64,000 nt of DNA from contig NZ_JAIWNC010000041.1 in the NCBI RefSeq assembly GCF_020216025.1, positions 28,004 through 92,003 of the forward strand. The letters are read 5' to 3'. A program made the translations under genes and the position numbers. Position 1 is the stretch's first letter. The number at the start of each line of letters is the position of its first letter. The notes beneath the pieces are model-generated. The model worked only from the letters and a program-made list of their open reading frames with translations. It did no database searches and was not told where the DNA came from. This document shows, piece after piece, positions 54,936-63,962 of the stretch. The stretch comes from Jidongwangia harbinensis. Lineage in GTDB: Bacteria > Actinomycetota > Actinomycetes > Mycobacteriales > Micromonosporaceae.

Positions 54936-56357
54936 ATGGTGGACACCGACCGCACCGCTCAGCCGACCCGTACCGCAGCCGATCTCGACGGGCCCAAACC
55001 CGTTCCGCTGCTCGGCAACCTGCCGGAGTTCACCCGCGGCCGGGTCACCCACCGGGTCCTGGAGAGATGGTGCGACGAGTACGGCCTGACGTACCGGTTC
55101 CACCTGGCCCGCCACCGGGTGGTCGTGACCGCCGACCCGAAGGTGCTCGACGTGGTGATGCGGAAGCGTCCCGACGACTTCCGGCGCAGCGGGCTGATGG
55201 CCGGCGTCCTCGACGAGATCATCCCGACCGGCGTGTTCACCGCGGAGGGCGACCAGTGGCGCCGGCTGCGCAAGATGGCGACGCAGAGCCTCAACGTCGC
55301 GTACCTCCGGCAGTACTTCACCACCATCACTCAGGTCACCGAGCGCCTCACCCGGCTGTGGGACCGCGCCGCCGACTCGGGCGAGTCGATCGACGTGCTC
55401 GACCAGATGATGCGCTACACGCTGGACGTGACGGTGGCCCTGGCGATGGGCCACGACCTGAACGGTCTGGAGACCACCGGGGAAGGTCTGCACAGCCGGC
55501 TCCCGAAGCTGTTCCCCGAGTTCGCGCGGCGGATCGAGGCGCCCTTCCCGTACTGGCGGTACGTGCGGCTGCCCCGGGACCGCCGGCTGGACGCCACGGT
55601 CCGGGAAATCGAGGCGGTGGTACGGGAACGGTTCGTCGAGGCCCGGGCCCGGGTGGCGAGCGGTGCGGACCCGGCGAACTTCCTCGAGGCGCTGGTGAAG
55701 CCGCTGGAGGACGAGCCGGCCTTCACCGACGACGAAGTGTTCGGCAACATGATGCACATGCTGCTCGGCGGCGAGGACACCACGTCGTCGACCGCCGCGT
55801 GGACGCTGCACTACCTGGCCGAGCACCCCGACGTGCACCGGAAGGTACGCGCCGAGGCGGACGAGGTTCTGGGCGACCGTAAGTTCCCCGCCGACCCGGC
55901 CATGGTGGGCCGCCTGAAGTACGCCGAAGCGGTGGTCAACGAGGTGCAGCGGCTGCGGCCGGTCGCGCCGTACCTGGTGATGCAGCCGCTCAAGGACGTC
56001 ACACTGGACACCCGGGACGGCCGGCTGCACCTGCCGGCGCTCACCGTGCTGTTCGTGCTCATCGCCTACGGTGCCCGCCGCGACCAGGTGCGCTTCCCCG
56101 AGCCGGAGACGTTCCGGCCGGAGCGGTGGCTGGACGGCTCGATGCCGCCCGAGTCTCTGCCGTACACCCCGTTCGGCAACGGCCCGCGGTTCTGCCCGGG
56201 GCGCAACCTCGCCATGATCGAGGCCACCATGCTCGCCTCCGTACTGGCCCGCGGCTTCGACCTCGAACCGGACCGGTCCGCCGGGGAGGTCGGGGAGTAC
56301 ATGACGTTCACCGCATTCCCCACGAACGTCGCGGTCCGGGTTCGGCGCCGCGGGTAA
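54936..56357 (+). CDS. cytochrome P450 (eukaryote-like, CYP102/CYP4-type fold)
   Basis: The 473-residue P450 has the I-helix motif LGGEDTTSS, the ExxR in NEVQRLRP, the PERF-like FRPERWLDG and the heme loop FGNGPRFCPGRNLA. The length and PERW motif resemble class II-type or fatty-acid-hydroxylating P450s more than the 400-residue CYP105 group. No fused reductase or ferredoxin gene is adjacent. The radical SAM gene starts 52 bp downstream and may share the transcript. ATG 54936 gives the normal N terminus. Confidence 0.92.
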   Translation: MVDTDRTAQPTRTAADLDGPKPVPLLGNLPEFTRGRVTHRVLERWCDEYGLTYRFHLARHRVVVTADPKVLDVVMRKRPDDFRRSGLMAGVLDEIIPTGVFTAEGDQWRRLRKMATQSLNVAYLRQYFTTITQVTERLTRLWDRAADSGESIDVLDQMMRYTLDVTVALAMGHDLNGLETTGEGLHSRLPKLFPEFARRIEAPFPYWRYVRLPRDRRLDATVREIEAVVRERFVEARARVASGADPANFLEALVKPLEDEPAFTDDEVFGNMMHMLLGGEDTTSSTAAWTLHYLAEHPDVHRKVRAEADEVLGDRKFPADPAMVGRLKYAEAVVNEVQRLRPVAPYLVMQPLKDVTLDTRDGRLHLPALTVLFVLIAYGARRDQVRFPEPETFRPERWLDGSMPPESLPYTPFGNGPRFCPGRNLAMIEATMLASVLARGFDLEPDRSAGEVGEYMTFTAFPTNVAVRVRRRG

Positions 56358-56409
56358 CCGCAGGCCACTATGGTGGTCAGCCGGTCCGCGCGCGTCGAGG
56401 AGGAATCCG

Positions 56410-57621
56410 ATGAGGACGTTGACGCCGCACCCACGGTGGCCGCACGAGGCACTGAACGTCACGGAACTCCACGAGAAGGGCTGGCGCCCGACCGCGTTCC
56501 GCGAGTTCGTGCTCAAGGTCCACCAGCGCTGCAATCTCGCCTGCGACTACTGCTACGTCTACGAACTCGCTGATCAGACGTGGCGGGACCGTCCGCGGGT
56601 GATGGCACCGGCGGTCTGGCAGGCGGCCGCGAACCGGATCGCCGAGCACGCCCGCCGGCACCACCTGCGCCGGGTGACCGTGATCCTGCACGGCGGCGAG
56701 CCGTTGCTGGCGGGCCCGGACCGGTTGCTCCGTCTGACCGCCGACCTGCGCGCCGCCATGCCGGACGGATGCCGGCTGTCGGTCGGCATGCAGACCAACG
56801 GGGTGGCCCTCGACGAGCGCACGCTGACCCGGCTGGCGGACGACGGGATCACCATCGGCGTGAGCGTGGACGGGTCGCCCGCGGACCACGACCGGCACCG
56901 GACGTTCGCCAACGGGACCGGCAGTCACGCCGCCGTCGACCGGGCGCTGCGGCTGCTCGGCAGCCCGCCGTTCCAGCCGTCGTTCGCCGGGCTGCTGTCC
57001 CTCGTCGATCCGTCGACCGACCCGGTGCCCACGTTCGAGGCGCTGCTGCGGTACCAGCCGCCGGCCGTCGACCTCCTGCTCCCGCACGCGAACTGGGCCA
57101 CCCCTCCGGACCGTCGGCCGGGCTCCGCGACGCCGCACGGCGACTGGCTGGTCGCCGTCTTCGACCGCTGGTACGACGCACCGCGCCGGGAGACCCGGAT
57201 CCGGCTGTTCGAGGAAGTCATGAGCCTGCTGCTCGGCGGGTCCAGCCGCTCGGAGCAGGTGGGCCTGAGCCCGGTGGCGGTCGCGGTGGTGGAGTCGGAC
57301 GGCGCCATCGAGCAGGTGGACTCGCTGAAGAGCGCGTACCCCGGCGCGTGCGCCACCGGCCGCAACGTCCGCACCGACTCGTTCGACGCCGTGCTCCGGC
57401 ACCCGGCGGTGGCGGCGCGGCAGATCGGTGCGGAAGCGCTGTGTGACGGCTGCCGTTCCTGCCCGGTGTCCGCGGTGTGCGGTGCCGGCCACTACGCGCA
57501 CCGGTACCGCCCCGGCGACGGGTTCCGCAATCCCTCCGTCTACTGCGCCGACCTGCAGGTGCTGATCCGGCACGTGCACCGCCGGATGACCGCGGACCTG
57601 TCCCGCCTCGCCGGACGCTGA
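56410..57621 (+). CDS. FxsB-like radical SAM/SPASM protein
   Basis: The 403-residue protein has the radical SAM cluster motif CNLACDYC (Cys41, Cys45, Cys48) followed by YVYELADQTW. It also shows the HGGEPLL motif, and a C-terminal SPASM-type region with CDGCRSCPVSAVCGAGHYAHRY and NPSVYCADLQ. These match the FxsB family, which installs cross-links in small peptides of the FxsA type. No FxsA-like precursor ending in Phe-x-Ser, and no FxsC or HExxH partner, is seen beside it. ATG follows GGAGG. The substrate peptide may be encoded elsewhere. Confidence 0.88.
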   Translation: MRTLTPHPRWPHEALNVTELHEKGWRPTAFREFVLKVHQRCNLACDYCYVYELADQTWRDRPRVMAPAVWQAAANRIAEHARRHHLRRVTVILHGGEPLLAGPDRLLRLTADLRAAMPDGCRLSVGMQTNGVALDERTLTRLADDGITIGVSVDGSPADHDRHRTFANGTGSHAAVDRALRLLGSPPFQPSFAGLLSLVDPSTDPVPTFEALLRYQPPAVDLLLPHANWATPPDRRPGSATPHGDWLVAVFDRWYDAPRRETRIRLFEEVMSLLLGGSSRSEQVGLSPVAVAVVESDGAIEQVDSLKSAYPGACATGRNVRTDSFDAVLRHPAVAARQIGAEALCDGCRSCPVSAVCGAGHYAHRYRPGDGFRNPSVYCADLQVLIRHVHRRMTADLSRLAGR

Positions 57622-57634
57622 TCACGCCCGCCGG

Positions 57635-59479
57635 TCACCGCGTGGCGGTGCCGTAGGTCAGCCCGTAGCCGTACTGGAACAGCGGCGTCTTCCCGTCGCC
57701 GTCGTTGATCGGCTGCTGGGCGGCCGACTGCATCCAGGTCATCGGCAGCTTCCCGGTCGGCGCGTGGTCGCCGAACAGCACGTCCGCGACGCCCGCCCCC
57801 TCGCTGCCGGGCAGCCAGGCGGCGAGCAGCGCGTTCCAGTTGCCCACTTCGGCCGCGACGTCCAGCGGACGGCCGGAGACCAGGACCACGATCACCGGTA
57901 CGCCGGTGGCCCGCAGCCGCGCGATCGTGGCCAGGTCGGCGGCGTCCAGGCCGAGCGAACCGGTGCGGTCGCCGGAGTACTCGGCGTACGGGGTCTCGCC
58001 CACCACGGCGATCGCGGCCCGGTACGAGCTGTCGATCCCGGTCCCGTCCCGGTGGTAGGTGACCGTGGTGCCGCCGCCCACAGCGCTCCGGATGCCGGTC
58101 AGGATCGACGTGCCCGGCACCGTGTTGCCACTGCCGCCCTGCCAGCTCAGTGTCCAGCCGCCGCTCTGGTTGCCGATGTCGTCGGCGTTCTTGCCGGCCA
58201 CGAAGATCTTCCCGCCGGTCTTGGCCAGCGGCAGCACGCCGCCCGCGTTCTTCAGCAGCACCTGCGACTGGCGGACCGCCTGGCGGGCCAGCGCGCGGTG
58301 GTCGGCGCTGCCCACGGTCGAGGCGTAGCTGCGGTCCGCGTACGGGCGCTCGAACAGCCCCAGCTCGAACTTCTTGGTGAGGATCCGCCGGTTGGCGTCG
58401 TCGATCCGGGACATCGGGATCTGTCCGGCCTGCACCGCCGACCGCAGGTAGGAGACGAACGTCTTCCAGTCGGTCGGCACCATCAGCATGTCCAGGCCGG
58501 CGTTCACGGCGGTGACCACCTCGGCCTGGGTGAAGCCGCGCTGGCCGTCGAGCTGGTCGATCGCGGCCCAGTCCGAGACCACGAAACCGCTGAACCCGAG
58601 TTCGCCCTTCAGCACGTCGGTGATCAGATACTTGTGCCCGTGCAGCCGGGAGCCGTTGAAGCTGCTGTACGAGATCATCACCGAGCCGACCCCCCGGTCC
58701 ACCGCGGCGGCGAACGGCGGCAGGTGGATCGCCCGCAGCTCCGCCTCGCTGATCTGGGTATTGCCCTGGTCCGTACCGCCGGTGGTGCCGCCGTCACCGA
58801 GGTAGTGCTTCGCGGTGGCCAGCACCGAGGCCGGGCCGTCCAGTGTGGTGCCCTGGAAGCCGTCGATGATCGTGGTCATCGCGCTGGGCAGTTCCGCGGT
58901 CTCGCCGAACGACTCGTACGTGCGCCCCCACCGGTCGTTGCGGGCGACGCAGAGGCACGGCGCGAACGTCCAGTCCTGGCCGGCGCCGGTGACCTCCTCG
59001 GCGGTGGCCCGGCCGATGCGCTGCACCAGGGCCGGGTCGCGGGTGGCGCCGAGCCCGATGTTGTGCGGGAAGATCGTCGAACCGTACACATTGTTGTTGC
59101 CGTGCACCGCGTCGATGCCGTAGATGATCGGAATCTGCAGCGGCGTGGCCAGCGCCCCGCGCTGGAAGCCGTCGTACATGTCGGCCCAGGCCGCCGGGGT
59201 GTTCGGCGAGGGTGCCGACCCGCCGCCGGAGAGCACCGATCCCAACCGGTACGAGGTGAGGTCCGCGGCCGTGACGACCTTCCGCTCCGCCTGGGTCATC
59301 TGGCCGACCTTGTCGTCCAGCGTCATCCGGGCCAGCAGGTCGTCCACGCGCGTGGCCACCGGCAGCGCCGGATCCTGGTACGGCAGCGCGGCCGCCACGG
59401 CCGGCGTGGGCAGCGCCGGGCCGACCACGGCGACGGTGGTCAGCAGCAGGCCGGTCAGGACGACGCGCGGCATTCTCAT
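57635..59479 (-). CDS. secreted GH3 beta-glucosidase
   Basis: The 614-residue enzyme has a signal peptide (about 1-30). An (alpha/beta)8 GH3 domain follows (about 35-370), with KHYLGDGG and the nucleophile Asp in GFVVSDWAAID. The second alpha/beta domain extends to about 610. It should release glucose from cello-oligosaccharides or laminari-oligosaccharides outside the cell. I chose ATG 59479 (MRMPRVVL); the CebR box lies 15 bp upstream. It converges on the FxsB-like gene with 13 bp between stops. Confidence 0.93.
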   Translation of the reverse strand: MRMPRVVLTGLLLTTVAVVGPALPTPAVAAALPYQDPALPVATRVDDLLARMTLDDKVGQMTQAERKVVTAADLTSYRLGSVLSGGGSAPSPNTPAAWADMYDGFQRGALATPLQIPIIYGIDAVHGNNNVYGSTIFPHNIGLGATRDPALVQRIGRATAEEVTGAGQDWTFAPCLCVARNDRWGRTYESFGETAELPSAMTTIIDGFQGTTLDGPASVLATAKHYLGDGGTTGGTDQGNTQISEAELRAIHLPPFAAAVDRGVGSVMISYSSFNGSRLHGHKYLITDVLKGELGFSGFVVSDWAAIDQLDGQRGFTQAEVVTAVNAGLDMLMVPTDWKTFVSYLRSAVQAGQIPMSRIDDANRRILTKKFELGLFERPYADRSYASTVGSADHRALARQAVRQSQVLLKNAGGVLPLAKTGGKIFVAGKNADDIGNQSGGWTLSWQGGSGNTVPGTSILTGIRSAVGGGTTVTYHRDGTGIDSSYRAAIAVVGETPYAEYSGDRTGSLGLDAADLATIARLRATGVPVIVVLVSGRPLDVAAEVGNWNALLAAWLPGSEGAGVADVLFGDHAPTGKLPMTWMQSAAQQPINDGDGKTPLFQYGYGLTYGTATR

Positions 59480-59494
59480 GCCGGAATCGTCACA

Positions 59495-59508
59495 TGGGAG
59501 CGCTCCCA
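59495..59508. promoter_or_regulatory. CebR/CelR operator upstream of the GH3 gene
   Basis: TGGGAGCGCTCCCA occurs here as a perfect palindrome, identical to the copy at 15747-15760. It sits 16 bases before the GH3 start codon, where bound repressor should block transcription. Confidence 0.9.
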
Positions 59509-59641
59509 TTACAACCTGATGTCCATCATGTAACGGGCAGCAACGTCAGCGGGCGTTCAGCCGTGCGGGAATCCTCGGCAACCGCGCGGTCATGTCGAAC
59601 CGCGAGGGTTCGCGCGTGCCTACCGCCCCGGGGAGATCACT

Positions 59642-61423
59642 GTGGAACGCCGGAACCTGTTGAAGGCGGCGGCCGCCGCGCCCGCCGTACCCCTGCTGGG
59701 ATCTGCACCGGCGCAGGCCGCGGCGCGCGGCAAGGCCGGGGACCGCTTCGCGCTCGCGGTGCTGCCGGACACCCAGTACCTGTTCGACGCGGACAGCGCG
59801 GATCCGGCGCCGCTGCGCGAGACGTTCCGCTACCTGCTGGAGGAACGCAGCGTCGTCTTCATGACGCACCTCGGCGACGTGACCGAACACGGCACGGCGG
59901 ACGAACTGGCGCTGGCCGGTGAGACGTTCCGGAAGCTGGACGGACGGCTGCCGTACAGCGTGCTGGCCGGCAACCACGACGTACCCGGCGGCACCGACGA
60001 ACGCGGCGCCAGCCCCTACCTGAAGGTGTTCGGCCCGTCCCGGTTCGCCGGCCTGCCGACCTTCGCCGGCGCGTCGCCGGACGGCTACAACACCGCGCAC
60101 CTGTTCTCCGGCGGCGGCCGGCGCTGGCTGGTGCTCGCGCTGGACTGGCGCAGCTCGGACGCCGGCCTGGCCTGGGCCCAGACGGTCATCGACCGGCACC
60201 CCCGCGTCCCGGTCATCGTCACCACCCACGACCTCGCCTACGCCGACGACACCGGCGCCGCCGCGCTCTCGGCACACGGCCAGCGCCTGTGGGACCGGCT
60301 GATCCGCGACAACGACCAGGTGTTCCTCACCCTCAACGGGCACTACTGGCCGCCCGGCCGCACCACGCTCACCAACGCCGCCGGGCACGACGTCCACGTG
60401 CACATCACCAACTACCAGGACCGGTACTACGGCGGCGCCGGCATGATCCGGCTCTACACGTTCGACCTGGCGCGGAACACCATCGACGTGGAGACGTTCG
60501 CGCCGTGGTTCCTGTCCCGCGACCCCGCCGCCCGTACCCCGCTCGAGGCGGAGCACCTCGAACTCACCGGGCCCACCGACCGGTTCAGCCTCGCCATCGA
60601 CTTCGACGCCCGGTTCGCCGGCTTCGACCCGGTGGTGATCCCGGCGCCGCGCCCGGCACGCTCGGTGATCGACCGCCACACCGCCGCCTACTGGCGGTTC
60701 GACACCGCAGGCCAGGCGGTGACCGACGGCGCCGCGGTGCGAGACCTCACCGGCAAGGGCAACGATCTGACGGTACGCCGGCTACCCGGCAGCCCCGCCG
60801 ACGTGCTGACGATGTCCGCGGAGCACCACCCCGGCCAGCCGGCGCACGCCAGCCTGCGGTTCGACGGCGGCAAGGGCCCGGACCGCGGAGCCATCCTGCA
60901 CACCGGCCCGGACGCGGCGCTGAACAGCATGACGTTCACCGACGGCTACACCATCGAGGCGTTCCTGAAGCTGCCCGACCCGTTCGTCGGCGACCACGCC
61001 TGGATGGGCATCCTGAGCTGGGAGGGCCGCAGCGGCGACGCCGGCAAGACCAGCGGCTGGTCCCCCCTCGAACCGACCTGCAGCCTGAACGTGTCGCCGG
61101 AACGCTTCCTGCAGTACGTGGTGTACCCGGTCGACCGCGACGCCGACCCCACGTCGTGGAGTCACGCGCTGCCGGTAGGCCGCTGGATGCACGTCGCCGT
61201 GGTCAACAACGGCCGCCGCACGATCGTCTGGGTCGACGGTTCCAAGATCGCCCGGAACCCGACCCAGCCGGCGCACGGCATCGCCACCCTCGGCCGCCCG
61301 TTCGTCCTCGGTGCCACGTCCTTCGACCTCAAGTACGGACACGGCTTCTACGGCTGGCTCGGCGACGTACGGATCACCGCCAAGGCCCTCCGCCCGGAGC
61401 AGTTCCTGCCGGCTGGACGGTAG
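59642..61423 (+). CDS. Tat-exported metallophosphoesterase with C-terminal LamG domain
   Basis: The 593-residue protein begins with a twin-arginine-like signal (ERRNLLKAAAAAPAVPLLG, cleavage near AQAAA). A calcineurin-type phosphoesterase domain follows (about 35-265), with PDTQYL, HLGDVTEHG, AGNHDVPGG and THDLAYAD supplying metal ligands; the last His motif (NGHYW) is also present. A LamG/concanavalin-like domain (about 345-590) may bind glycans. The phosphate substrate is unknown. The start is GTG. Confidence 0.88.
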   Translation: MERRNLLKAAAAAPAVPLLGSAPAQAAARGKAGDRFALAVLPDTQYLFDADSADPAPLRETFRYLLEERSVVFMTHLGDVTEHGTADELALAGETFRKLDGRLPYSVLAGNHDVPGGTDERGASPYLKVFGPSRFAGLPTFAGASPDGYNTAHLFSGGGRRWLVLALDWRSSDAGLAWAQTVIDRHPRVPVIVTTHDLAYADDTGAAALSAHGQRLWDRLIRDNDQVFLTLNGHYWPPGRTTLTNAAGHDVHVHITNYQDRYYGGAGMIRLYTFDLARNTIDVETFAPWFLSRDPAARTPLEAEHLELTGPTDRFSLAIDFDARFAGFDPVVIPAPRPARSVIDRHTAAYWRFDTAGQAVTDGAAVRDLTGKGNDLTVRRLPGSPADVLTMSAEHHPGQPAHASLRFDGGKGPDRGAILHTGPDAALNSMTFTDGYTIEAFLKLPDPFVGDHAWMGILSWEGRSGDAGKTSGWSPLEPTCSLNVSPERFLQYVVYPVDRDADPTSWSHALPVGRWMHVAVVNNGRRTIVWVDGSKIARNPTQPAHGIATLGRPFVLGATSFDLKYGHGFYGWLGDVRITAKALRPEQFLPAGR

Positions 61424-61526
61424 CTTCCACGTCCGGCCGGAATTCGCCCGTCAGGCCGATCGACGGGTTGCCGGATCCGTCATACGCTGGCGTCCCGGCC
61501 AACGCGGGGTGACGGAAGGCAGACCG

Positions 61527-61871
61527 ATGTCCCACAACTCGGTCGACGTCCGGACGGACGTGGACGGCAGCCTGGTGGTCCAACCCCACGGCGTGCTGGA
61601 CGACGACTGCGCCGTGCAGTTCCGGCAGGTCCTCATCCACGCGGTACGCAAGGTCCGCCCCCTGCGCCTCATCGTCGACCTGGGGGACGTCTCCGACGTG
61701 GACCCGATCAACCTCGGCACCCTGGCCGCCCTCTGCGACATGGCGGACGACCACCACGTCGTGGTCTTCCTCGAAAACACGTCTGCCCCGCTGGCCGTCC
61801 GCCTCCGCGCCGCCGGAGTCCCGGCCCAACGCCTGCGCGGCAGCCCCACCCTCGACTCGGTCGCCGGCTGA
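61527..61871 (+). CDS. STAS domain protein lacking the phospho-serine
   Basis: The 114-residue protein is a single STAS domain: GSLVVQPHGVLDDDCAVQFRQVL, LRLIVDLGDVSDVDPINLGTLAAL and VVVFLENTSAPLAVRLRAAGV. At the site where anti-sigma antagonists have DS(T/A)G it reads DPINLG, so the usual phosphorylated serine is absent. It may be a constitutive partner or a decoy. The GTG-rich region upstream is not coding. No kinase gene is adjacent. Confidence 0.82.
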   Translation: MSHNSVDVRTDVDGSLVVQPHGVLDDDCAVQFRQVLIHAVRKVRPLRLIVDLGDVSDVDPINLGTLAALCDMADDHHVVVFLENTSAPLAVRLRAAGVPAQRLRGSPTLDSVAG

Positions 61872-61906
61872 CATCCCCGCACGACAATCTGGGTACACAC
61901 CGAGCC

Positions 61907-62656
61907 ATGATTGCTCGTGTCGGCGCGTCGATCGTCGCGGTCTGCCTGCTCGGCGGCTGCACCTGGGACAACGGTGACGGCCGCGACCGCAACCCCGCGA
62001 ACCAGCCCGGCTACGTCCGCCCCGACGACGAGAAGGCCGACCCCCGGCGCCCCCACTCGACCCGTGGCGGCGCCAAGACCTCCGCCGCCACGTTCACCCT
62101 GATCAACGGCGCCGACACGGTACGGGTGCGACTCGGCGACCTGGGCGACGACCTGTTCGAGGTCGCCACCCCGGACGACGCCAAGGTCTCCCCCACGGTG
62201 CAGGTGGACGGCACCACCGTGGTGGCCGGCCTGCGCGGCACCGGCCACCATGGACCCGCCGCCGTCTCCGTCCTGCTCAACGACGACGTGCGCTGGCTGG
62301 TCAAACTCGGAGCGGGCGCGGTGGAGAAGCAGGTCGACCTCACCGGCGGCCCCGGCGGCAACGTGGAACTCGGCACCGGCTCCACCCGCGCCGAGGTGGC
62401 CCTGCCCGCCGCGGCCGGGCAACAAACCGTCACGATGACCGGCGGGGTACAAACGATGGAGGTACGGCTGGCCGGCGACGCCCCGGTCCGGGTTGCGGTA
62501 GGAAACGGCGCCGGCTCGGTAACCGTGGACGGCCAAACCCGCACCGGCGTGCCGGGCGGCTCGGTGTGGGCCCCGCCCACCTGGACCACCGCAACCGACA
62601 CCTACGACATCAACGTGGCAGCCGGCGTGTCCCAGCTGACCGTCAGCCGACAGTGA
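61907..62656 (+). CDS. lipoprotein of unknown function with beta-rich domain
   Basis: The 249-residue protein has a lipoprotein signal with lipobox LLGGC (Cys18). A charged linker (about 22-55) and a beta-rich domain (about 58-249) of repeated short strands follow, such as VQVDGTTVVAG, GGNVELGTGSTRAEVALP and AAGVSQLTVSRQ. The pattern resembles putative adhesin-type beta-helices, but I cannot assign a family. It is a stand-alone gene 35 bp after the STAS gene and the last protein gene before the rRNA operon. Confidence 0.75.
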   Translation: MIARVGASIVAVCLLGGCTWDNGDGRDRNPANQPGYVRPDDEKADPRRPHSTRGGAKTSAATFTLINGADTVRVRLGDLGDDLFEVATPDDAKVSPTVQVDGTTVVAGLRGTGHHGPAAVSVLLNDDVRWLVKLGAGAVEKQVDLTGGPGGNVELGTGSTRAEVALPAAAGQQTVTMTGGVQTMEVRLAGDAPVRVAVGNGAGSVTVDGQTRTGVPGGSVWAPPTWTTATDTYDINVAAGVSQLTVSRQ

Positions 62657-62799
62657 CGCCCGCCGCGCATGAGACGAACGCCTTTCCCAACTAGCAGGGG
62701 TCGACCACCTTCCGAGCCGCGAACGGGGGGTTCCGCTCAGCCCCTTTGCCGGACGCGCACCAGGAGCTAGACCCGCAAAGCTCTGCAACATCCCCAAGT
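62657..62799. other. noncoding stretch before the tandem repeats
   Basis: I see no gene or clear signal here. Confidence 0.4.
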
Positions 62800-63280
62800 G
62801 GCCCCACGGCGAGGCCAAACTCCCCACGAGCTGGGTCACCGACCGACACCGTGTGGGCCTGCGGCACGGACCAAACCGCACCTCCCCACGCGCCCACCCC
62901 CCGACCGACACCGTGTGGAGCCGCGGCACGGACCAAGCCAGAACTCCCCACGCGCCCAGCCGTGTGAACCTACGGCACGCACCAAACCAAACCTCCCCAC
63001 GCGCCCACCGTCGACCGGCAGCGTGCGGAGTTATGGCACGGTCCGAACCGCACTTCCCCACGCGCGCAGCGTCGACCGGCAGCGTGCGGAGTTGCGGCAG
63101 GGACCGAACCGCACTTCCCCACGCACGCAGCGTCGACCGGCAGCGTGCGGAGATGTGGCACGGTCCGAACCGCACTTCCCCACGCACGCAGCGTCGACCG
63201 GCAGCGTGCGGAGATGTGGCACGGACCGGACCGCACTTCCCCACGCGCGCAGCGTCGACCGGCAGCGTGGGGAGTTGTGG
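62800..63280. repeat. 61-bp tandem repeat array
   Basis: About eight head-to-tail copies are present. The last five are nearly identical with a period of exactly 61 bases, while the first three are increasingly degenerate. A typical copy contains GTGCGGAG, then CCGAACCGCACTTCCCCACG and CAGCGTCGACCGGCAGC. GTGCGG can pair with CCGCAC inside each copy. Because 61 is not a multiple of three, frames shift between copies, so the array is not coding. Confidence 0.9.
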
Positions 63281-63420
63281 TTTGGGAGAGAGCAGGTAGG
63301 GGGCGGGGGATGAGGGGGTTGTGTGAGGTTGCGGCGTGGGCCGCGGCGGAAATGGTGTCCGCGCGTAGGCCGGTCCCCGCAAGCCGGTCTGCAAGGTGTC
63401 TTGGACGTGCCGGGCCCTGA

Positions 63421-63604
63421 TGAAGCCGGTGCTGAACAAGGCGGGTGCTGAACAGGCCGGGTGCTGCACGTGCCCGGTCCGACAAGGCAATCGTGCACAA
63501 GTCGAGTTGGCATAAGCCGAGTTGGCATAAGCCGCGCGGGCAACTAGCAGAAGGCAATCGTGCGCAAGCCGGGCTGGCATAAGCCGGGCTGGCAGCAAGC
63601 AGAA
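63421..63604. repeat. short degenerate direct repeats next to the rrn operon
   Basis: Several short motifs recur in tandem: GGTGCTGAACA at about 63428-63455, GAGTTGGCATAAGCC twice at about 63504-63533, and GCCGGGCTGGCA twice near 63571-63595. GGCAATCGTGC also appears twice. No gene is seen between 63281 and the rrn terminator. Confidence 0.65.
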
Positions 63605-63686
63605 GGTGGTTCCGGTGCAGCCGGCGCCCGTCAGGGCCTGTGGGTTGCGGGGGTTCGGGCGGCGGGGATACCAGATCGGGAATGCA

Positions 63687-63720
63687 GAAATGGCCCACCC
63701 CGTCAGGGGTGGGCCATTTC
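63687..63720 (-). terminator. rRNA operon terminator
   Basis: GAAATGGCCCACCCC pairs perfectly with GGGGTGGGCCATTTC around a four-base loop, just downstream of 5S rRNA on the minus strand. Confidence 0.85.
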
Positions 63721-63730
63721 TTCACGTTGA

Positions 63731-63849
63731 GTCCGGCGGCGTCCTACTCTCCCACACCCTCCCGAGTGCAGTACCATCGGCGCTGGAGGGCTTAGCTTCC
63801 GGGTTCGGAATGAGACCGGGCGTTTCCCCACCGCTATGACCACCGAAAC
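63731..63849 (-). rRNA. rrf: 5S ribosomal RNA
   Basis: On the minus strand the sequence runs from TTTCGGTGGTCATAGCG to GGACGCCGCCGGA. It contains the conserved internal segments CATTCCGAACCCGGAAGC and CGCCGATGGTACTGC. The exact ends are estimated from pairing of the terminal helix. About 110 bases of spacer separate it from 23S. Confidence 0.95.
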
Positions 63850-63962
63850 ACTTACCAACAAACCCCAAACCAGCAACCCCACCCCGGCAAGCATGTGCCC
63901 CGGGTGGGGGTGGTTGTTCGTTTGCTGTGAATCACACAGTGGACGCAAACCATCAAATATGG

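Noticed and set aside
56370..56573. Precursor peptide for the FxsB-like enzyme
   Set aside because: The 67-codon frame overlaps the radical SAM gene, is arginine-rich and does not end in Phe-x-Ser.
54936..57621. Biarylitide or atropopeptide-type P450 RiPP cluster
   Set aside because: No short aromatic precursor with a start and ribosome site lies before the P450, and the P450 resembles fatty-acid-type enzymes.
62800..63280. CRISPR array
   Set aside because: The copies are 61-bp head-to-tail repeats with no unique spacers, and no cas genes are nearby.
62798..63598. Long open reading frames across the tandem repeats on both strands
   Set aside because: They arise from the repeat composition. 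The 61-base period shifts the frame each copy, and the translations have no start signal or domain.
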